Part shown: positions 45,185 through 53,889 of the stretch, in pieces
Layout: each line of letters starts with the position of its first letter
Position numbering within the stretch: position 1 is the first letter of the stretch
From: Terrabacter sp. Ter38
Lineage (GTDB): Bacteria; Actinomycetota; Actinomycetes; Actinomycetales; Dermatophilaceae
Direction of reading: 5' to 3'
NCBI RefSeq assembly: GCF_024519435.1
Contig: NZ_JALJRZ010000009.1
Coordinates: 62,001 to 126,000, forward strand
Length of the DNA: 64,000 nucleotides
Made by a program: the position numbers and the translations under genes
Notes under the pieces: generated by a model
Seen by the model: only the letters and a program-made list of their open reading frames with translations
Databases searched by the model: none
What the model was told of the DNA's origin: nothing

Positions 45185-46372
45185 TCACCGAGCACGTCGC
45201 CCCAAGTCCGCGGCATACGCATCGAGCGCGCGGAGCACCATCGGGGCGCGGTAGACGCGGTTGCGTCGGTGCCCGGTCGACTCGAGCAGGATGCCGTCGT
45301 CGACGAGCCGATGCAGGGCGGCCTGTGCCGTGGGAGCCGAGACACCGAGCTCGCGCACGACGACCCGCGCCGTGACGACGGGCTGGCGGAGCAGCAGGTC
45401 GAGCATCGACCAGGCTGCGGAGCCGGCTCTGGCCGTCACCGTCGCCGCCCAGTCGGCGCGCACCTGTCGGAGCGTCCCGACGAGCCCCTCGCCGATGTGG
45501 GTGCCGTTGCGCGCGGCTTCGGCGACGCATCTGAGGATGGGCTCCACCTCTCCCCCGCGGTAGGCCGTCAGTGCCGCGAAGTAGTCGTCGCGGATGGCGA
45601 GGAGGCCGGCGGAGATGGGCACGGTGACCCGACGGATGGCGCCGGTGTGGAGCAGGACCGAGTGGAGCAGTGCCCGCCCGGTGCGCCCGTTGCCGTCGGT
45701 GAAGGGGTGGATGGTCTCGAACTGGGCGTGCGCGAGTGCGGCGTGGGCGAGCGGCGGCAGGTCGTCGCGGTCCATGAAAGTCACGAGGTCGGCCATCAGT
45801 GCCGGCACGTCGGAGGCCACGGGCGGTACGTACTGCGCCTCCCCCGGGTGGAGGGGGGACCCTCCCACCCAGACCTGCTGCTCACGCCAGTGGCCGGCCG
45901 GGTGCTGCGACTGCTGGGCCATGAGAGCCCGGTGCATCGCGAGCACGGCGTCCTCGTCGAGGCGCCCGGCGAGGTCGAGCGCGGCCTGCATGGTGCGCAC
46001 GTTGCCGAGGATGACCGCGGCGTTGGCCCGGTTGCCCTCGCCGATCTCTGCCTCGGCGAGGGCTCGTGCGGACGAGGTGAGATTCTCGATCTGTGAGCTC
46101 GCTGCGCTCTCGGACCGGAGCAGCACCGAGGCGAACGGGGCGATCTCCCCGGCTCCCCCGGCGTCGAAGGTCGCGAGCAGCCGGGTGGCCTCGTCGAGGT
46201 CGGCGGCGAGGTCGCCGGGCAGCACGAGCTCGGCCCGGGCGATCACGGGCACGACGGCCGCCTCGAACGTGGCGGGGGTGGACCGCTGGGCGCGTCGCGA
46301 GAGGTCGAGCAGACCCTCGACGGGCTGCCAGGGGACCGTCGTCGAGCCGAGCGCGGGCCACGTCGTTTCCAT
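45185..46372 (-). CDS. Fic-domain protein, class II autoinhibited, with C-terminal winged helix
   Basis: This 395-aa protein has the Fic active site HPFTDGNGRTGR at residues 222-233. The inhibitory helix motif S92-x3-E96-N97 (SSQIEN) lies N-terminal to it, which defines class II Fic. Such enzymes usually AMPylate a target, and the Glu blocks ATP until it is released. Residues about 320-385 form a winged helix-turn-helix (VTARVVVRELGVSAPTAQAALHRL). The ATG has AAGGAGG eight bases upstream. A 13-bp inverted repeat just before it suggests autoregulation. No separate antitoxin gene is seen. Confidence 0.9.
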   Translation of the reverse strand: METTWPALGSTTVPWQPVEGLLDLSRRAQRSTPATFEAAVVPVIARAELVLPGDLAADLDEATRLLATFDAGGAGEIAPFASVLLRSESAASSQIENLTSSARALAEAEIGEGNRANAAVILGNVRTMQAALDLAGRLDEDAVLAMHRALMAQQSQHPAGHWREQQVWVGGSPLHPGEAQYVPPVASDVPALMADLVTFMDRDDLPPLAHAALAHAQFETIHPFTDGNGRTGRALLHSVLLHTGAIRRVTVPISAGLLAIRDDYFAALTAYRGGEVEPILRCVAEAARNGTHIGEGLVGTLRQVRADWAATVTARAGSAAWSMLDLLLRQPVVTARVVVRELGVSAPTAQAALHRLVDDGILLESTGHRRNRVYRAPMVLRALDAYAADLGRRAR

Positions 46373-46386
46373 GTCGAAGGCACCTC

Positions 46387-46419
46387 CTTGGTAAAGGTTA
46401 ATGCACAACCTTTACCAAG
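46387..46419. promoter_or_regulatory. Operator-like 13-bp inverted repeat upstream of fic
   Basis: CTTGGTAAAGGTT (46387-46399) and AACCTTTACCAAG (46407-46419) are perfect inverted repeats with a 7-bp spacer. The repeat adjoins the fic ribosome-binding site and probably overlaps its promoter. It lies in the 59-bp gap between fic and amylosucrase, both minus strand. Confidence 0.75.
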
Positions 46420-46431
46420 AGCCTTCCGTCG

Positions 46432-48393
46432 TCAGGCGTGCACGACGTCCACGGGGGCCTCGACGATCCACCACGCGGCATACGGACTCAGCGACGCCAG
46501 GCCGTCCGCCCCAGCGAAGACGGGGTAGCCGCCGAGCGCGTCGAAGGGATGCGTGATGCCGACCTCCGCGAAGTGGCGGACCTCGACCGTCTGCCACGAC
46601 GTCGTGACGTTGTACACGCAGACCATCGAGCCGCTCGGGTGCGTGCGGACGACCGCCAGCACCCCGTCGTCGGTCTCGAGGATCACCCTCGTCTGCGCGG
46701 AGGCGTGCAGCTGCGGCAGCCCCGCGCGCACGCTCGCCAGGTGGCGCAGGCCCTGGAAGACCTTCCCCGAGACGGTGTCGAGGTCGTTGCGCCGCGCTGC
46801 GACGGCCCAGTCCAGCCGCTCCCGGTGCGCCCACCGGTTGTCGCCCTCGTGACCGGGCTCACGCGCCCAGTCCGGGTCGTTCGGCAGGCCGAGCTCGTCG
46901 CCGCTCCACACGACGGGGATACCTCCCCAGCCGGCGACGACCGCGTGGGCCAGGAAGAGGCGCGCCAGTCCCTGACCGATCCCGGCCTCCTCGTCGCGTG
47001 CCTGTGCGTCGCCCAGCCCCGTCAGCGATGCCGCCGTGCCACTGATCCGCTTGTCGCCGGTCGCAGGGTTGTGCTGGAAGACGAGACCGTGCGCCCACGA
47101 CCCGGGGTGGTCGCCGGAGTACCAGTTCGACAGGAACCGGCGGTGGGCATAGCCGTCGAGACCCGCTGACGCCGCGTCCCCGTCGTCGATGGCCCACCCG
47201 ATGTCGTCGTGGCACCGGACGTAGCAGATCCACGTGCCGCTCGGCGGGGTCGTCGGGAGCGCCGTGAGCGCCTGCTTGCTGAGTCCGCTGCTGCCCGTCG
47301 CGAGCATCGACCAGACCTGCACCATGAGGCTGTTGTGGTACGCGAGGTCGCTGACCCGGCCGGCGTGCTCGCCCTGCCCGAGGTACTGCACGAGGTCACG
47401 CGGTCCGACGATCGCCTCGGCCTTGAACGCGAGTGCCGGGCACGCGATGCGCGCCACGGTGCGGAGTGCCTGAGTGACGGCATGGACCTCCGGCTGGTTC
47501 TGACAGCTCGTACCGAGCCGCTTCCACGTGAAGGCGATGGCGTCGAGCCGGAGCACCTCGACACCGAGGTTGGCCAGGTACAGGACGATGTCGGCGTACT
47601 CGACGAGGACGTCGGGGTTGGCCCAGTTGACGTCCCACTGCCATTCGTTGAAGGTCGTCCACACCCAGCCACGGAGCTCCTCGTCCCACGTGAAGTTGCC
47701 GGGCGCGAAGTCCGGGAACACCTCCGGCAGCGTGCGCTCGTAGGCGTCCGGCATGACGCGGTCGGGGTAGACGTGGAAGTAGTCCCGGTAGTGCGACTCC
47801 CCCGCCCGGGCGCGTCGGGCCCACTCGTGCTCGCGCGCCACGTGGTTGAGCACGAGGTCCAGCACGAGCGAGATGCCCTGCCCCCGAAGGTGGCTGGCAA
47901 GCCGGCCCAGGTCCTCGACGTCCCCGAGGTCCGAGCGGATGGTGCGGTAGTCCTGGACGGCGTAGCCGCCGTCGTTGTCCCCGTCTCGGGGCTGGAGCAG
48001 CGGCATGAGGTGCAGGTAGCTGACCCCGAGGTCGCGGAGGTAGCCCACTCGGCCCCGCAGCCCGTCGAGGGTGCCGGCGAACCGGTCGGTGTAGCAGGCG
48101 TAGCCGAACATGTCCGGCTGCTGGAGCCAGTCGGGCCGCAGCAGTCGGCGCTGGTCGAGGCGTCGCAGCTCGGACGAGCGCTGGCGGTAGCCGGCGACAG
48201 CGCTCTCGACGAGGCGCAGGGCGAGCGCCGAGACATCGTGCTCGGGGTAGAGGACCATGAGTGCTGCGACGAGGTCGTCGGACCACCGCTCGAGCCTCAG
48301 CTCGATCGTCTCGCGGTCGTGTTCGTCGAGCCCCGCGAGCAGCGAGGTCACCGACTCCGTCGTCGGTCGGACGTCGTGCGCAGCGTCGCTCAT
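46432..48393 (-). CDS. Amylosucrase (GH13)
   Basis: This 653-aa alpha-amylase-family enzyme transfers glucose from sucrose to an alpha-glucan, or hydrolyses sucrose. It has the helical N-domain of amylosucrases (residues 20-100), DLVLNHVAREHEWA, the nucleophile in VLRLDAIAFTWK, the acid/base Glu in AFKAEAIVG and the third Asp in VRCHDDIGW. The length fits amylosucrase (about 640) better than trehalose synthase. It is isolated, with no sugar transporter nearby. ATG 48393 gives the usual N-terminus. Confidence 0.85.
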   Translation of the reverse strand: MSDAAHDVRPTTESVTSLLAGLDEHDRETIELRLERWSDDLVAALMVLYPEHDVSALALRLVESAVAGYRQRSSELRRLDQRRLLRPDWLQQPDMFGYACYTDRFAGTLDGLRGRVGYLRDLGVSYLHLMPLLQPRDGDNDGGYAVQDYRTIRSDLGDVEDLGRLASHLRGQGISLVLDLVLNHVAREHEWARRARAGESHYRDYFHVYPDRVMPDAYERTLPEVFPDFAPGNFTWDEELRGWVWTTFNEWQWDVNWANPDVLVEYADIVLYLANLGVEVLRLDAIAFTWKRLGTSCQNQPEVHAVTQALRTVARIACPALAFKAEAIVGPRDLVQYLGQGEHAGRVSDLAYHNSLMVQVWSMLATGSSGLSKQALTALPTTPPSGTWICYVRCHDDIGWAIDDGDAASAGLDGYAHRRFLSNWYSGDHPGSWAHGLVFQHNPATGDKRISGTAASLTGLGDAQARDEEAGIGQGLARLFLAHAVVAGWGGIPVVWSGDELGLPNDPDWAREPGHEGDNRWAHRERLDWAVAARRNDLDTVSGKVFQGLRHLASVRAGLPQLHASAQTRVILETDDGVLAVVRTHPSGSMVCVYNVTTSWQTVEVRHFAEVGITHPFDALGGYPVFAGADGLASLSPYAAWWIVEAPVDVVHA

Positions 48394-48455
48394 GGCCCGA
48401 TTGAACAGCACCTGGCGCCCTTGCGACAGGGGCACGCGGCGTCAGCGCGGGCCCG

Positions 48456-49076
48456 TCACTCGAACGGGCTCGGGTCCCCTGCCCCCACGCGGGTCACGAC
48501 GGGGAAGCCGTCGGAGTAGTCGACGACGGTCGTCGGTTCCAGGCCGCACTCCCCCGAGTCGATGACGGCGTCGATGACGTGGTCGAGGCGGTCCTTGATC
48601 TCCCAGCCCTCGGTCATCGGCTCGTCGTCGTCGGGCATGAGCAGCGTGCTGGAGAGGATCGGCTCACCCATCTCCCGCAGCAGCTCGCGGACGACCGGGT
48701 GCTCGGGGATGCGCACACCCACGGTCTTCTTCTTCGCGTGGAGCAGGCGTCGCGGCACCTCCTTCGTCGCGGGCAGGATGAAGGTGTACGGGCCGGGGGT
48801 CACCGCCTTGATGGCGCGGAACACCGAGTTGTCGAGGTGCACGAACTGGCCCAGCTGGGCGAAGTCCGAGCACACGAGCGTGAAGTGGTGCTTGTCGTCG
48901 AGGTGCCGGATCCGCAGGATGCGCTCCTTGCCCTCCGGGTTGTCGAGGGAGCAGCCGAGGGCGAAGCACGAGTCGGTGGGGTAGGCGATGAGCCCACCGG
49001 ACCGCAGGATGTCGACCGCCTGCCCGATCGCGCGCGGCTGAGGGTCCACCGGGTGCACGTCGAAGTACTTCGCCAT
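48456..49076 (-). CDS. YciO/YrdC/Sua5 family protein
   Basis: This 206-aa protein has the dsRNA/ATP-binding YrdC fold: SGGLIAYPTDSCFALGCSL, the KERILRIRHLDDKHHFTLVC segment and KKKTVGVRIPEHPV. Sua5/YrdC proteins make threonylcarbamoyl-AMP for tRNA t6A; the YciO branch has weaker or unknown activity. The sequence, especially DDKHHFTLVCSDFAQL, looks more like YciO. ATG 49076 is divergent from the GNAT gene. Confidence 0.85.
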   Translation of the reverse strand: MAKYFDVHPVDPQPRAIGQAVDILRSGGLIAYPTDSCFALGCSLDNPEGKERILRIRHLDDKHHFTLVCSDFAQLGQFVHLDNSVFRAIKAVTPGPYTFILPATKEVPRRLLHAKKKTVGVRIPEHPVVRELLREMGEPILSSTLLMPDDDEPMTEGWEIKDRLDHVIDAVIDSGECGLEPTTVVDYSDGFPVVTRVGAGDPSPFE

Positions 49077-49101
49077 GGGGCCACCCTGCCATGCTGGGCT
49101 C

Positions 49102-49509
49102 ATGACCGAGCAGACGGGTGAGGGCCGGATCGTCGCCGGCGACGGTGGGCACGACGGAATCGAGGTGTCCGACAACCCCGGCCGCGGGCGCTTCGAGCTG
49201 CGCGACGGGGACCGCGTCATCGGGGTGGCGAGCTACGCCGTCCTGCCGGGTGCCACACCGGAGGCGCCCGCCCGCGTCGTCTTCTTCCACACGGAGGTCA
49301 GTCCCGCGTACGAAGGCCAGGGTCTCGCCGGGCGCCTCGCCGCGTACGCCCTCGACGCCACGCTCGCGTCGGGCCGCTCCATCGTCGCGTTGTGCCCGTA
49401 CATCAAGGTCTACCTGCGCCGTCACCCGGAGCCGTACGCCGCCCACGTGCTGGCACCGACGCGGGCGGACGTCGCCGCGGCCGAGCAGGCGGCGGCGGCC
49501 GCAGGGTGA
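49102..49509 (+). CDS. Small GNAT-fold N-acetyltransferase (YjdJ-like)
   Basis: This 135-residue protein carries the short Gcn5-like domain: VVFFHTEVSPAYEGQGLAGRLAAYALDATLASGRSIVALCPYIKVYLRRHPE. The EGQGLAG loop binds acetyl-CoA. The substrate is unknown. CATGCT lies six bases before the ATG. The L-2-hydroxyglutarate oxidase gene follows after 7 bp. Confidence 0.83.
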   Translation: MTEQTGEGRIVAGDGGHDGIEVSDNPGRGRFELRDGDRVIGVASYAVLPGATPEAPARVVFFHTEVSPAYEGQGLAGRLAAYALDATLASGRSIVALCPYIKVYLRRHPEPYAAHVLAPTRADVAAAEQAAAAAG

Positions 49510-49516
49510 ACGACGG

Positions 49517-50716
49517 GTGACCCGCCCCCACGTCGTCGTCGTGGGCGGCGGCATCGTCGGGTCGGCAGTGGCCCGCAGGCTCACCCTCTCGACGCGGCGC
49601 CCCGAGGTGACCGTCGTCGAGAAGGAGACGGCGCCGGGTCGGCACCAGACGTCCCGCAACAGCGGTGTCGTCCATGCCGGCCTCTACTACGCGCCCGGCT
49701 CGGTCAAGGCGGCGCTCTCACGAGAGGGCGGTCGGCGTCTGCGCCGCTACTGCGCCGACCGGGGGCTGCCCTACGACGAGGTGGGCAAGCTCGTCGTCGC
49801 GCTCGACGAGGCCCAGGACGAGGCTCTCCGCGCCATCGAGACCCGCGCCCGGGCCAACGGGGTGCCGGGGCTGCGTCGGCTCGGACCGGGTGAGCTGCGT
49901 GAGGTCGAGCCGCACGTCGTGGGACTCGCGGCGCTGCACTCCCCCACGACGGCCATCACCGACTTCGCCCTCGTCGCCCTGGCCATGCTCGCGGACGCGG
50001 CGTCCGCGGGTGCCGAGGTCGTCACGGGCTTCGAGGTCACCGGACTCGACCGCCGCGGCAGTCGCGTCGAGGTGAGTGCCGCAGACGGGCGACGCCTCGT
50101 CGCCGACCGCGTGGTTCTCGCGGGTGGGCTGCACGCCGACCGGCTCGCGAGACTGGCCGGCGACGGTCCCGACCCGGCGATCGTGCCGTTCCGTGGCGAG
50201 TACCACCGGCTCGTGCCGTCGGCCGAACACCTCGTGCGGGGGCTCGTCTACCCGGTACCCGACCCCCGCTACCCGTTCCTCGGGGTCCATCTGACGCGGC
50301 GCGTCGACGGCGGCGTGCTGCTCGGTCCGAATGCCGTTCTCGCCACCGCTCGCGAGGGCTACCGGCGCCGGGACGTCGACCTCGACCTCGTCCGGGAGCT
50401 CGTCTCCTCCCGTGGGTTCCTGCGGTTCGCCCGCGCCAACCTGCGGACGGGCGTGCACGAGGTCCTGGGATCGCTGAGTCGCCACGCGTTCCTCGAGCGG
50501 GTGCGCTGCTACGTCCCTGAGATCGACGACGCAGACGTCGTGCCGTCCGTTGCCGGGGTCCGGGCGCAGGCACTGGATCGGGACGGGGCGCTCGTCGAGG
50601 ACTTCCGGTTCAGTCGGGTCGGCTCCGTCCTGTGCATCCGCAACGCGCCGTCACCGGCAGCGACCGCCTCCCTCGCCATCGCGGACCTCGTCGTCGACCG
50701 GCTGGACCTCGGATGA
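49517..50716 (+). CDS. lhgO: L-2-hydroxyglutarate oxidase (LhgO)
   Basis: This FAD-dependent oxidoreductase (399 aa) oxidises L-2-hydroxyglutarate to 2-oxoglutarate. The N-terminal dinucleotide-binding motif is VVVGGGIVGSAVARRL. HQTSRNSGVVHAGLYYAPGS is the LhgO/DAO-family hallmark. The C-terminus has LCIRNAPSPAATASLAIAD. The start is a GTG seven bases after the GNAT stop. L-2-hydroxyglutarate can arise by promiscuous dehydrogenases or from lysine catabolism via glutarate; a link to the kam cluster is speculative. Confidence 0.87.
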   Translation: MTRPHVVVVGGGIVGSAVARRLTLSTRRPEVTVVEKETAPGRHQTSRNSGVVHAGLYYAPGSVKAALSREGGRRLRRYCADRGLPYDEVGKLVVALDEAQDEALRAIETRARANGVPGLRRLGPGELREVEPHVVGLAALHSPTTAITDFALVALAMLADAASAGAEVVTGFEVTGLDRRGSRVEVSAADGRRLVADRVVLAGGLHADRLARLAGDGPDPAIVPFRGEYHRLVPSAEHLVRGLVYPVPDPRYPFLGVHLTRRVDGGVLLGPNAVLATAREGYRRRDVDLDLVRELVSSRGFLRFARANLRTGVHEVLGSLSRHAFLERVRCYVPEIDDADVVPSVAGVRAQALDRDGALVEDFRFSRVGSVLCIRNAPSPAATASLAIADLVVDRLDLG

Positions 50717-50742
50717 CGGGCCTCCAGCCACCTCGGAAGCCG

Positions 50743-51927
50743 TCACTGCTTGCCGAAGTATGTGCTCGCCTCCATGGCGTCGACGACGGAGTCGCCACCA
50801 TGGGCGTTCTTGGACCAGCCGAAGACGTCGAGGCCGGCCTCGATGCCGACGACGGCCGGCGCGAAGGTGCCGGCGAGCCCCGCCCACTTCGAGACCGAGA
50901 TCTCGGGCCCGTGGGTGGGGTTGACCGCGATCTGGGTGCCCAGGGCGTTGGGGAGAGGGTCGTCGCCGACGAAGGGCACGTGGTCGACGAACGAGCCGAG
51001 CGGGTTCTGGAGCGTCGTGAGCAGCTCTCCGCGCACGTGGTAGTTGCGGATCTGGCCCGAGGAGTAGCCGGCGTCCTCCTGGCCACGGGCCGTCGCGGCG
51101 AGGACGGTGTTGGGGTGCACGCCCGCGGCGTTGAACGTCACGGCGGGGATGTCCGTGGCGACGGAGGCGGTGCTCGCGAGACCGCCACCGAGGGAGTGGC
51201 CGGTGATCACGATGTTCTCGCTGCCCACCGCCCGGGCGAGGCCCTGGGCCAGCGCGATCGCCTGGAGGTGTTGACCGCTGAGGGCCCCGACCCCTTGCTG
51301 GAGGTTGGTACCCCAGTCGGTGAGCGAGGACGTGCCGGCGAAGGCGAGGACGTACTGGCCCTCGTCGTTGCGGTAGACGGCTGCGTCGAAGCCGTCGCCG
51401 CGGTGGAGGCTGGCCGGGTCGATGCGGAGGCCCGCGAGGGCGTCGGCGTCCAGCGGGGTCCAACCGTCGACCGCGCTCGGGTGGTAGACGTTGTCGGCCA
51501 CGTGGGCGAGCTCGAGGTCGATGGCCTGCGGTGACGTCCCGCGCACCTGCTCACCGAGCGGGGTCGGCTCCGCGGAGGCGCCGGGTCCGACGGAGCCCGA
51601 TCCGCCGAGCCCCGGGAACACGTCGGGGAAGCCGGACGGGCCGGAGACAAGGCCGTTGCCACCGCTCGTGCCTCGCTGCGCCCGCGCGTTGTCGGTGAGG
51701 CGCCGCGACATCGACTCGAGCGTCGAGCCGAGGGCCCACAGGGCTGCCGAGGTGGAGCGCCAGCTCTCCTGGGCCGAGTGGGCGTCGTCGCCACCCCACG
51801 AGCGGCCGATGACCGCGAGCGCCCGGGCCCCGGTCGACCGGATGCCGTCCACCTCGGTGGCACACGCGGTGAGCTCGCGAGCGGCGCGCTCCAGGGCTTC
51901 GGGGTCAGCACCCTTGCGGTAGAGCAC
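50743..51927 (-). CDS. WXG100-like domain fused to a lipase domain
   Basis: The protein has 394 residues. Residues 1-95 are helical, with SWGG near residue 46 and paired helices like WXG100/Esx proteins (LYRKGADPEALERAARELTACATEVDGI). A Gly/Ser/Pro linker follows. Residues about 150-390 form a class-3/DUF2974-type lipase with GHSLGGGLAS around the nucleophile Ser and the FAGTSSLTDWGTN oxyanion strand. There is no signal peptide, so export by a type VII (Esx) system is the simplest guess; no Esx genes are in the window. GTG 51927 has AGGAGG upstream. No neighbouring immunity gene is evident. Confidence 0.75.
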   Translation of the reverse strand: MLYRKGADPEALERAARELTACATEVDGIRSTGARALAVIGRSWGGDDAHSAQESWRSTSAALWALGSTLESMSRRLTDNARAQRGTSGGNGLVSGPSGFPDVFPGLGGSGSVGPGASAEPTPLGEQVRGTSPQAIDLELAHVADNVYHPSAVDGWTPLDADALAGLRIDPASLHRGDGFDAAVYRNDEGQYVLAFAGTSSLTDWGTNLQQGVGALSGQHLQAIALAQGLARAVGSENIVITGHSLGGGLASTASVATDIPAVTFNAAGVHPNTVLAATARGQEDAGYSSGQIRNYHVRGELLTTLQNPLGSFVDHVPFVGDDPLPNALGTQIAVNPTHGPEISVSKWAGLAGTFAPAVVGIEAGLDVFGWSKNAHGGDSVVDAMEASTYFGKQ

Positions 51928-52027
51928 GGTGGCCTCCTGTCGACGGTGGCCCCACGGTAGGTGGGAGCCGCCCGACGCGGCCATGGGGAGGACTCCCCAG
52001 CGTGTTGCGTCGCCGCGGACGTGACGA

Positions 52028-52060
52028 CACCCGGTCAGGCCCCGAAGGGCCGACCGGGTG
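52028..52060 (-). terminator. Terminator of the FMN-reductase operon
   Basis: CACCCGGTC pairs with GACCGGGTG, and an inner GGCCC/GGGCC stem closes a CGAA tetraloop, with one bulged A. It lies 7 bp beyond the stop at 52067. Confidence 0.8.
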
Positions 52061-52066
52061 CTCGCG

Positions 52067-52690
52067 TCATCGGGCGCGGAGGCCGGTGAGCATCGACTCG
52101 AAGGGCGTGACCTGCTCGAACGGGTCGACCCGATCGGCCCGCGGGGAGCCGCTGACGAGGCTCGCGAAGGCCGCACCGGCTCGCTCGATCCGTTCGCCGA
52201 GCCGCCCCGCGTCGACGCTGCCCCAGTCCTCGCTGGCCGCGAAGACCGCCACCGGCGCGACGAGCGCGCCGAGATGGGCGAAGAGCGGGCGGAGGGCGTG
52301 GTCGATCGCGAGGGAGTGGCGGGCCGTGCCACCGGTCGCGCCGAGCAGCACCGGGGTGTCACGCAGGGCGTCCTTGGGGAGCACGTCGATGAGCATCTTG
52401 AACAGCCCGCTGTACGACGCCGCATACACCGGGGTGGCGACGACGACGGCGTCCGCCTCGGTGATCGCGTCGAGACGCACGTGCAGGTCGGGCGAGGCGA
52501 AGCCGGTCAGGACGTGGTTCGTCAGGTCGTGCGCGACGTCGCGCACGTCGACGACCTCGACGACGACCTCGCTGACGTCGTGCCCGGCGAGCGCCCGGAC
52601 GGTGGCCTCGGTGAGGCGGTCGGCGAGCAGGCGCGTCGACGACGGCTGCGTGATGCCCGCCGTGATGACGGCGAGACGGAAGGCGGTCAC
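52067..52690 (-). CDS. LLM-partnered NADPH-dependent FMN reductase (CE1759 family)
   Basis: This 207-aa flavodoxin-like protein has the FMN-phosphate loop ITAGITQPSSTRLLADRL and VVATPVYAASYSGLFKMLIDV. It should supply reduced FMN to the luciferase-like monooxygenase encoded upstream. The GTG start overlaps that gene's stop (GTGA). The C-terminal stretch DPFEQVTPFESML is typical of the CE1759 family. Confidence 0.88.
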   Translation of the reverse strand: MTAFRLAVITAGITQPSSTRLLADRLTEATVRALAGHDVSEVVVEVVDVRDVAHDLTNHVLTGFASPDLHVRLDAITEADAVVVATPVYAASYSGLFKMLIDVLPKDALRDTPVLLGATGGTARHSLAIDHALRPLFAHLGALVAPVAVFAASEDWGSVDAGRLGERIERAGAAFASLVSGSPRADRVDPFEQVTPFESMLTGLRAR

Positions 52691-53781
52691 GGGATGAGCT
52701 CCTTGTCAGGGGTTGTGGCGGCGAGCTGGCTCGCGTGGGTCGGCGCGTCCGGGACGTGGGCGGGCCTGAGGGCGGCGAACTCCTTGCGCAGGACCGGCAC
52801 GACCTCCTCGCCGAGGATGTCGAGCTGCTCGAGGACGGTCTTGAGCGGCAGTCCGGCGTGGTCGAGCAGCCACAGCTGTCGCTGGTAGTCGCCGGCGTAC
52901 TCACGGAAGCCGAGCGTCCTCTCGATGACCTCCTGCGGGCTGCCGACGGTGAGCGGGGTCTGGCTCGTGAACTCCTCGAGCGACGGACCGTGGCCGTAGA
53001 CGGGTGCGTTGTCGAAGTAGGGACGGAACTCGCGCACCGCGTCCTGGCTGTTCTTCCGCATGAAGACCTGTCCGCCGAGCCCGACGATCGCCTGGTCGGC
53101 GCTGCCGTGGCCGTAGTGCTCGAAGCGGCGGCGGTAGAGCTGGACCATCTGCTTCGTGTGGCTGGCCGGCCAGAAGATGTGGTTGGAGAAGAAGCCGTCT
53201 CCGTAGTAGGCCGCCTGCTCGGCGATCTCGGGGCTGCGGATCGAGCCGTGCCAGACGAACGGCGGTATGCCGTCGAGCGGGCGCGGCGTCGACGTGAAGC
53301 CCTGGAGCGGGGTGCGGTACGTGCCCTGCCAGTCGACGACGTCCTCGCGCCACAGCCGGTGGAGCAGCGCGTAGTTCTCGATGGCGAGCGGGATGCCGTC
53401 GCGGATGTCCTTGCCGAACCACGGGTAGACCGGGCCGGTGTTGCCGCGGCCCATCATGAGGTCCATGCGCCCGTTGCTCAGGTGCTGCAGGGTGGCGTAG
53501 TCCTCCGCGATCCGCACGGGGTCGGTCGTCGTGATGAGGGTCGTCGACGTCGACAGGATGATCCGCTCCGTCTGCGCGGCGATGTAGGCGAGCGTCGTCG
53601 TCGGGGCCGACGGGATGAAGGGCGGGTTGTGGTGCTGTCCGGTCGCGAAGACGTCGAGGCCGACCTCCTCCGCCTTCCTGGCGATGGCGACGGTGGCCTC
53701 GATCCGCTCGTGCTCGGTCGGCGTACGGCCCGTCGTGGGGTCGGTGGTCACGTCGCCGACGGTGAAGATCCCGAACTGCAT
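52687..53781 (-). CDS. LLM-class flavin-dependent monooxygenase (CE1758 family)
   Basis: This luciferase-like TIM-barrel oxidoreductase (364 aa) uses FMNH2 from the adjacent reductase. It has MQFGIFTVGDVTTDPTTGRTPTEHERIEA at the N-terminus (one continuous segment, residues 1-20 and beyond), ATGQHHNPPF, MDLMMGRGNTGPVYPWFG and FVWHGSIRSPEIAEQAAYYGDG. The substrate is unknown. The ATG has AAAGGAG upstream, partly overlapped by an inverted repeat that may be an operator. Confidence 0.9.
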   Translation of the reverse strand: MQFGIFTVGDVTTDPTTGRTPTEHERIEATVAIARKAEEVGLDVFATGQHHNPPFIPSAPTTTLAYIAAQTERIILSTSTTLITTTDPVRIAEDYATLQHLSNGRMDLMMGRGNTGPVYPWFGKDIRDGIPLAIENYALLHRLWREDVVDWQGTYRTPLQGFTSTPRPLDGIPPFVWHGSIRSPEIAEQAAYYGDGFFSNHIFWPASHTKQMVQLYRRRFEHYGHGSADQAIVGLGGQVFMRKNSQDAVREFRPYFDNAPVYGHGPSLEEFTSQTPLTVGSPQEVIERTLGFREYAGDYQRQLWLLDHAGLPLKTVLEQLDILGEEVVPVLRKEFAALRPAHVPDAPTHASQLAATTPDKELIP

Positions 53782-53797
53782 GTGTCCCAGCTCCTTT

Positions 53798-53815
53798 TGA
53801 TTGATGATTCAATCA
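53798..53815. promoter_or_regulatory. Candidate operator upstream of the LLM monooxygenase
   Basis: TGATTGA (53798-53804) and TCAATCA (53809-53815) are perfect inverted repeats with a 4-bp spacer, adjoining the ribosome-binding site. The run is markedly AT-rich. A MarR- or TetR-type regulator is plausible; none is adjacent. Confidence 0.5.
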
Positions 53816-53889
53816 TACCGAACGTCAGTGGGTGCTCCCCCATTCCCGTGCGGTCCGGTGCGGCGCCGGCGCTGTGGGATCCTGTCGCG

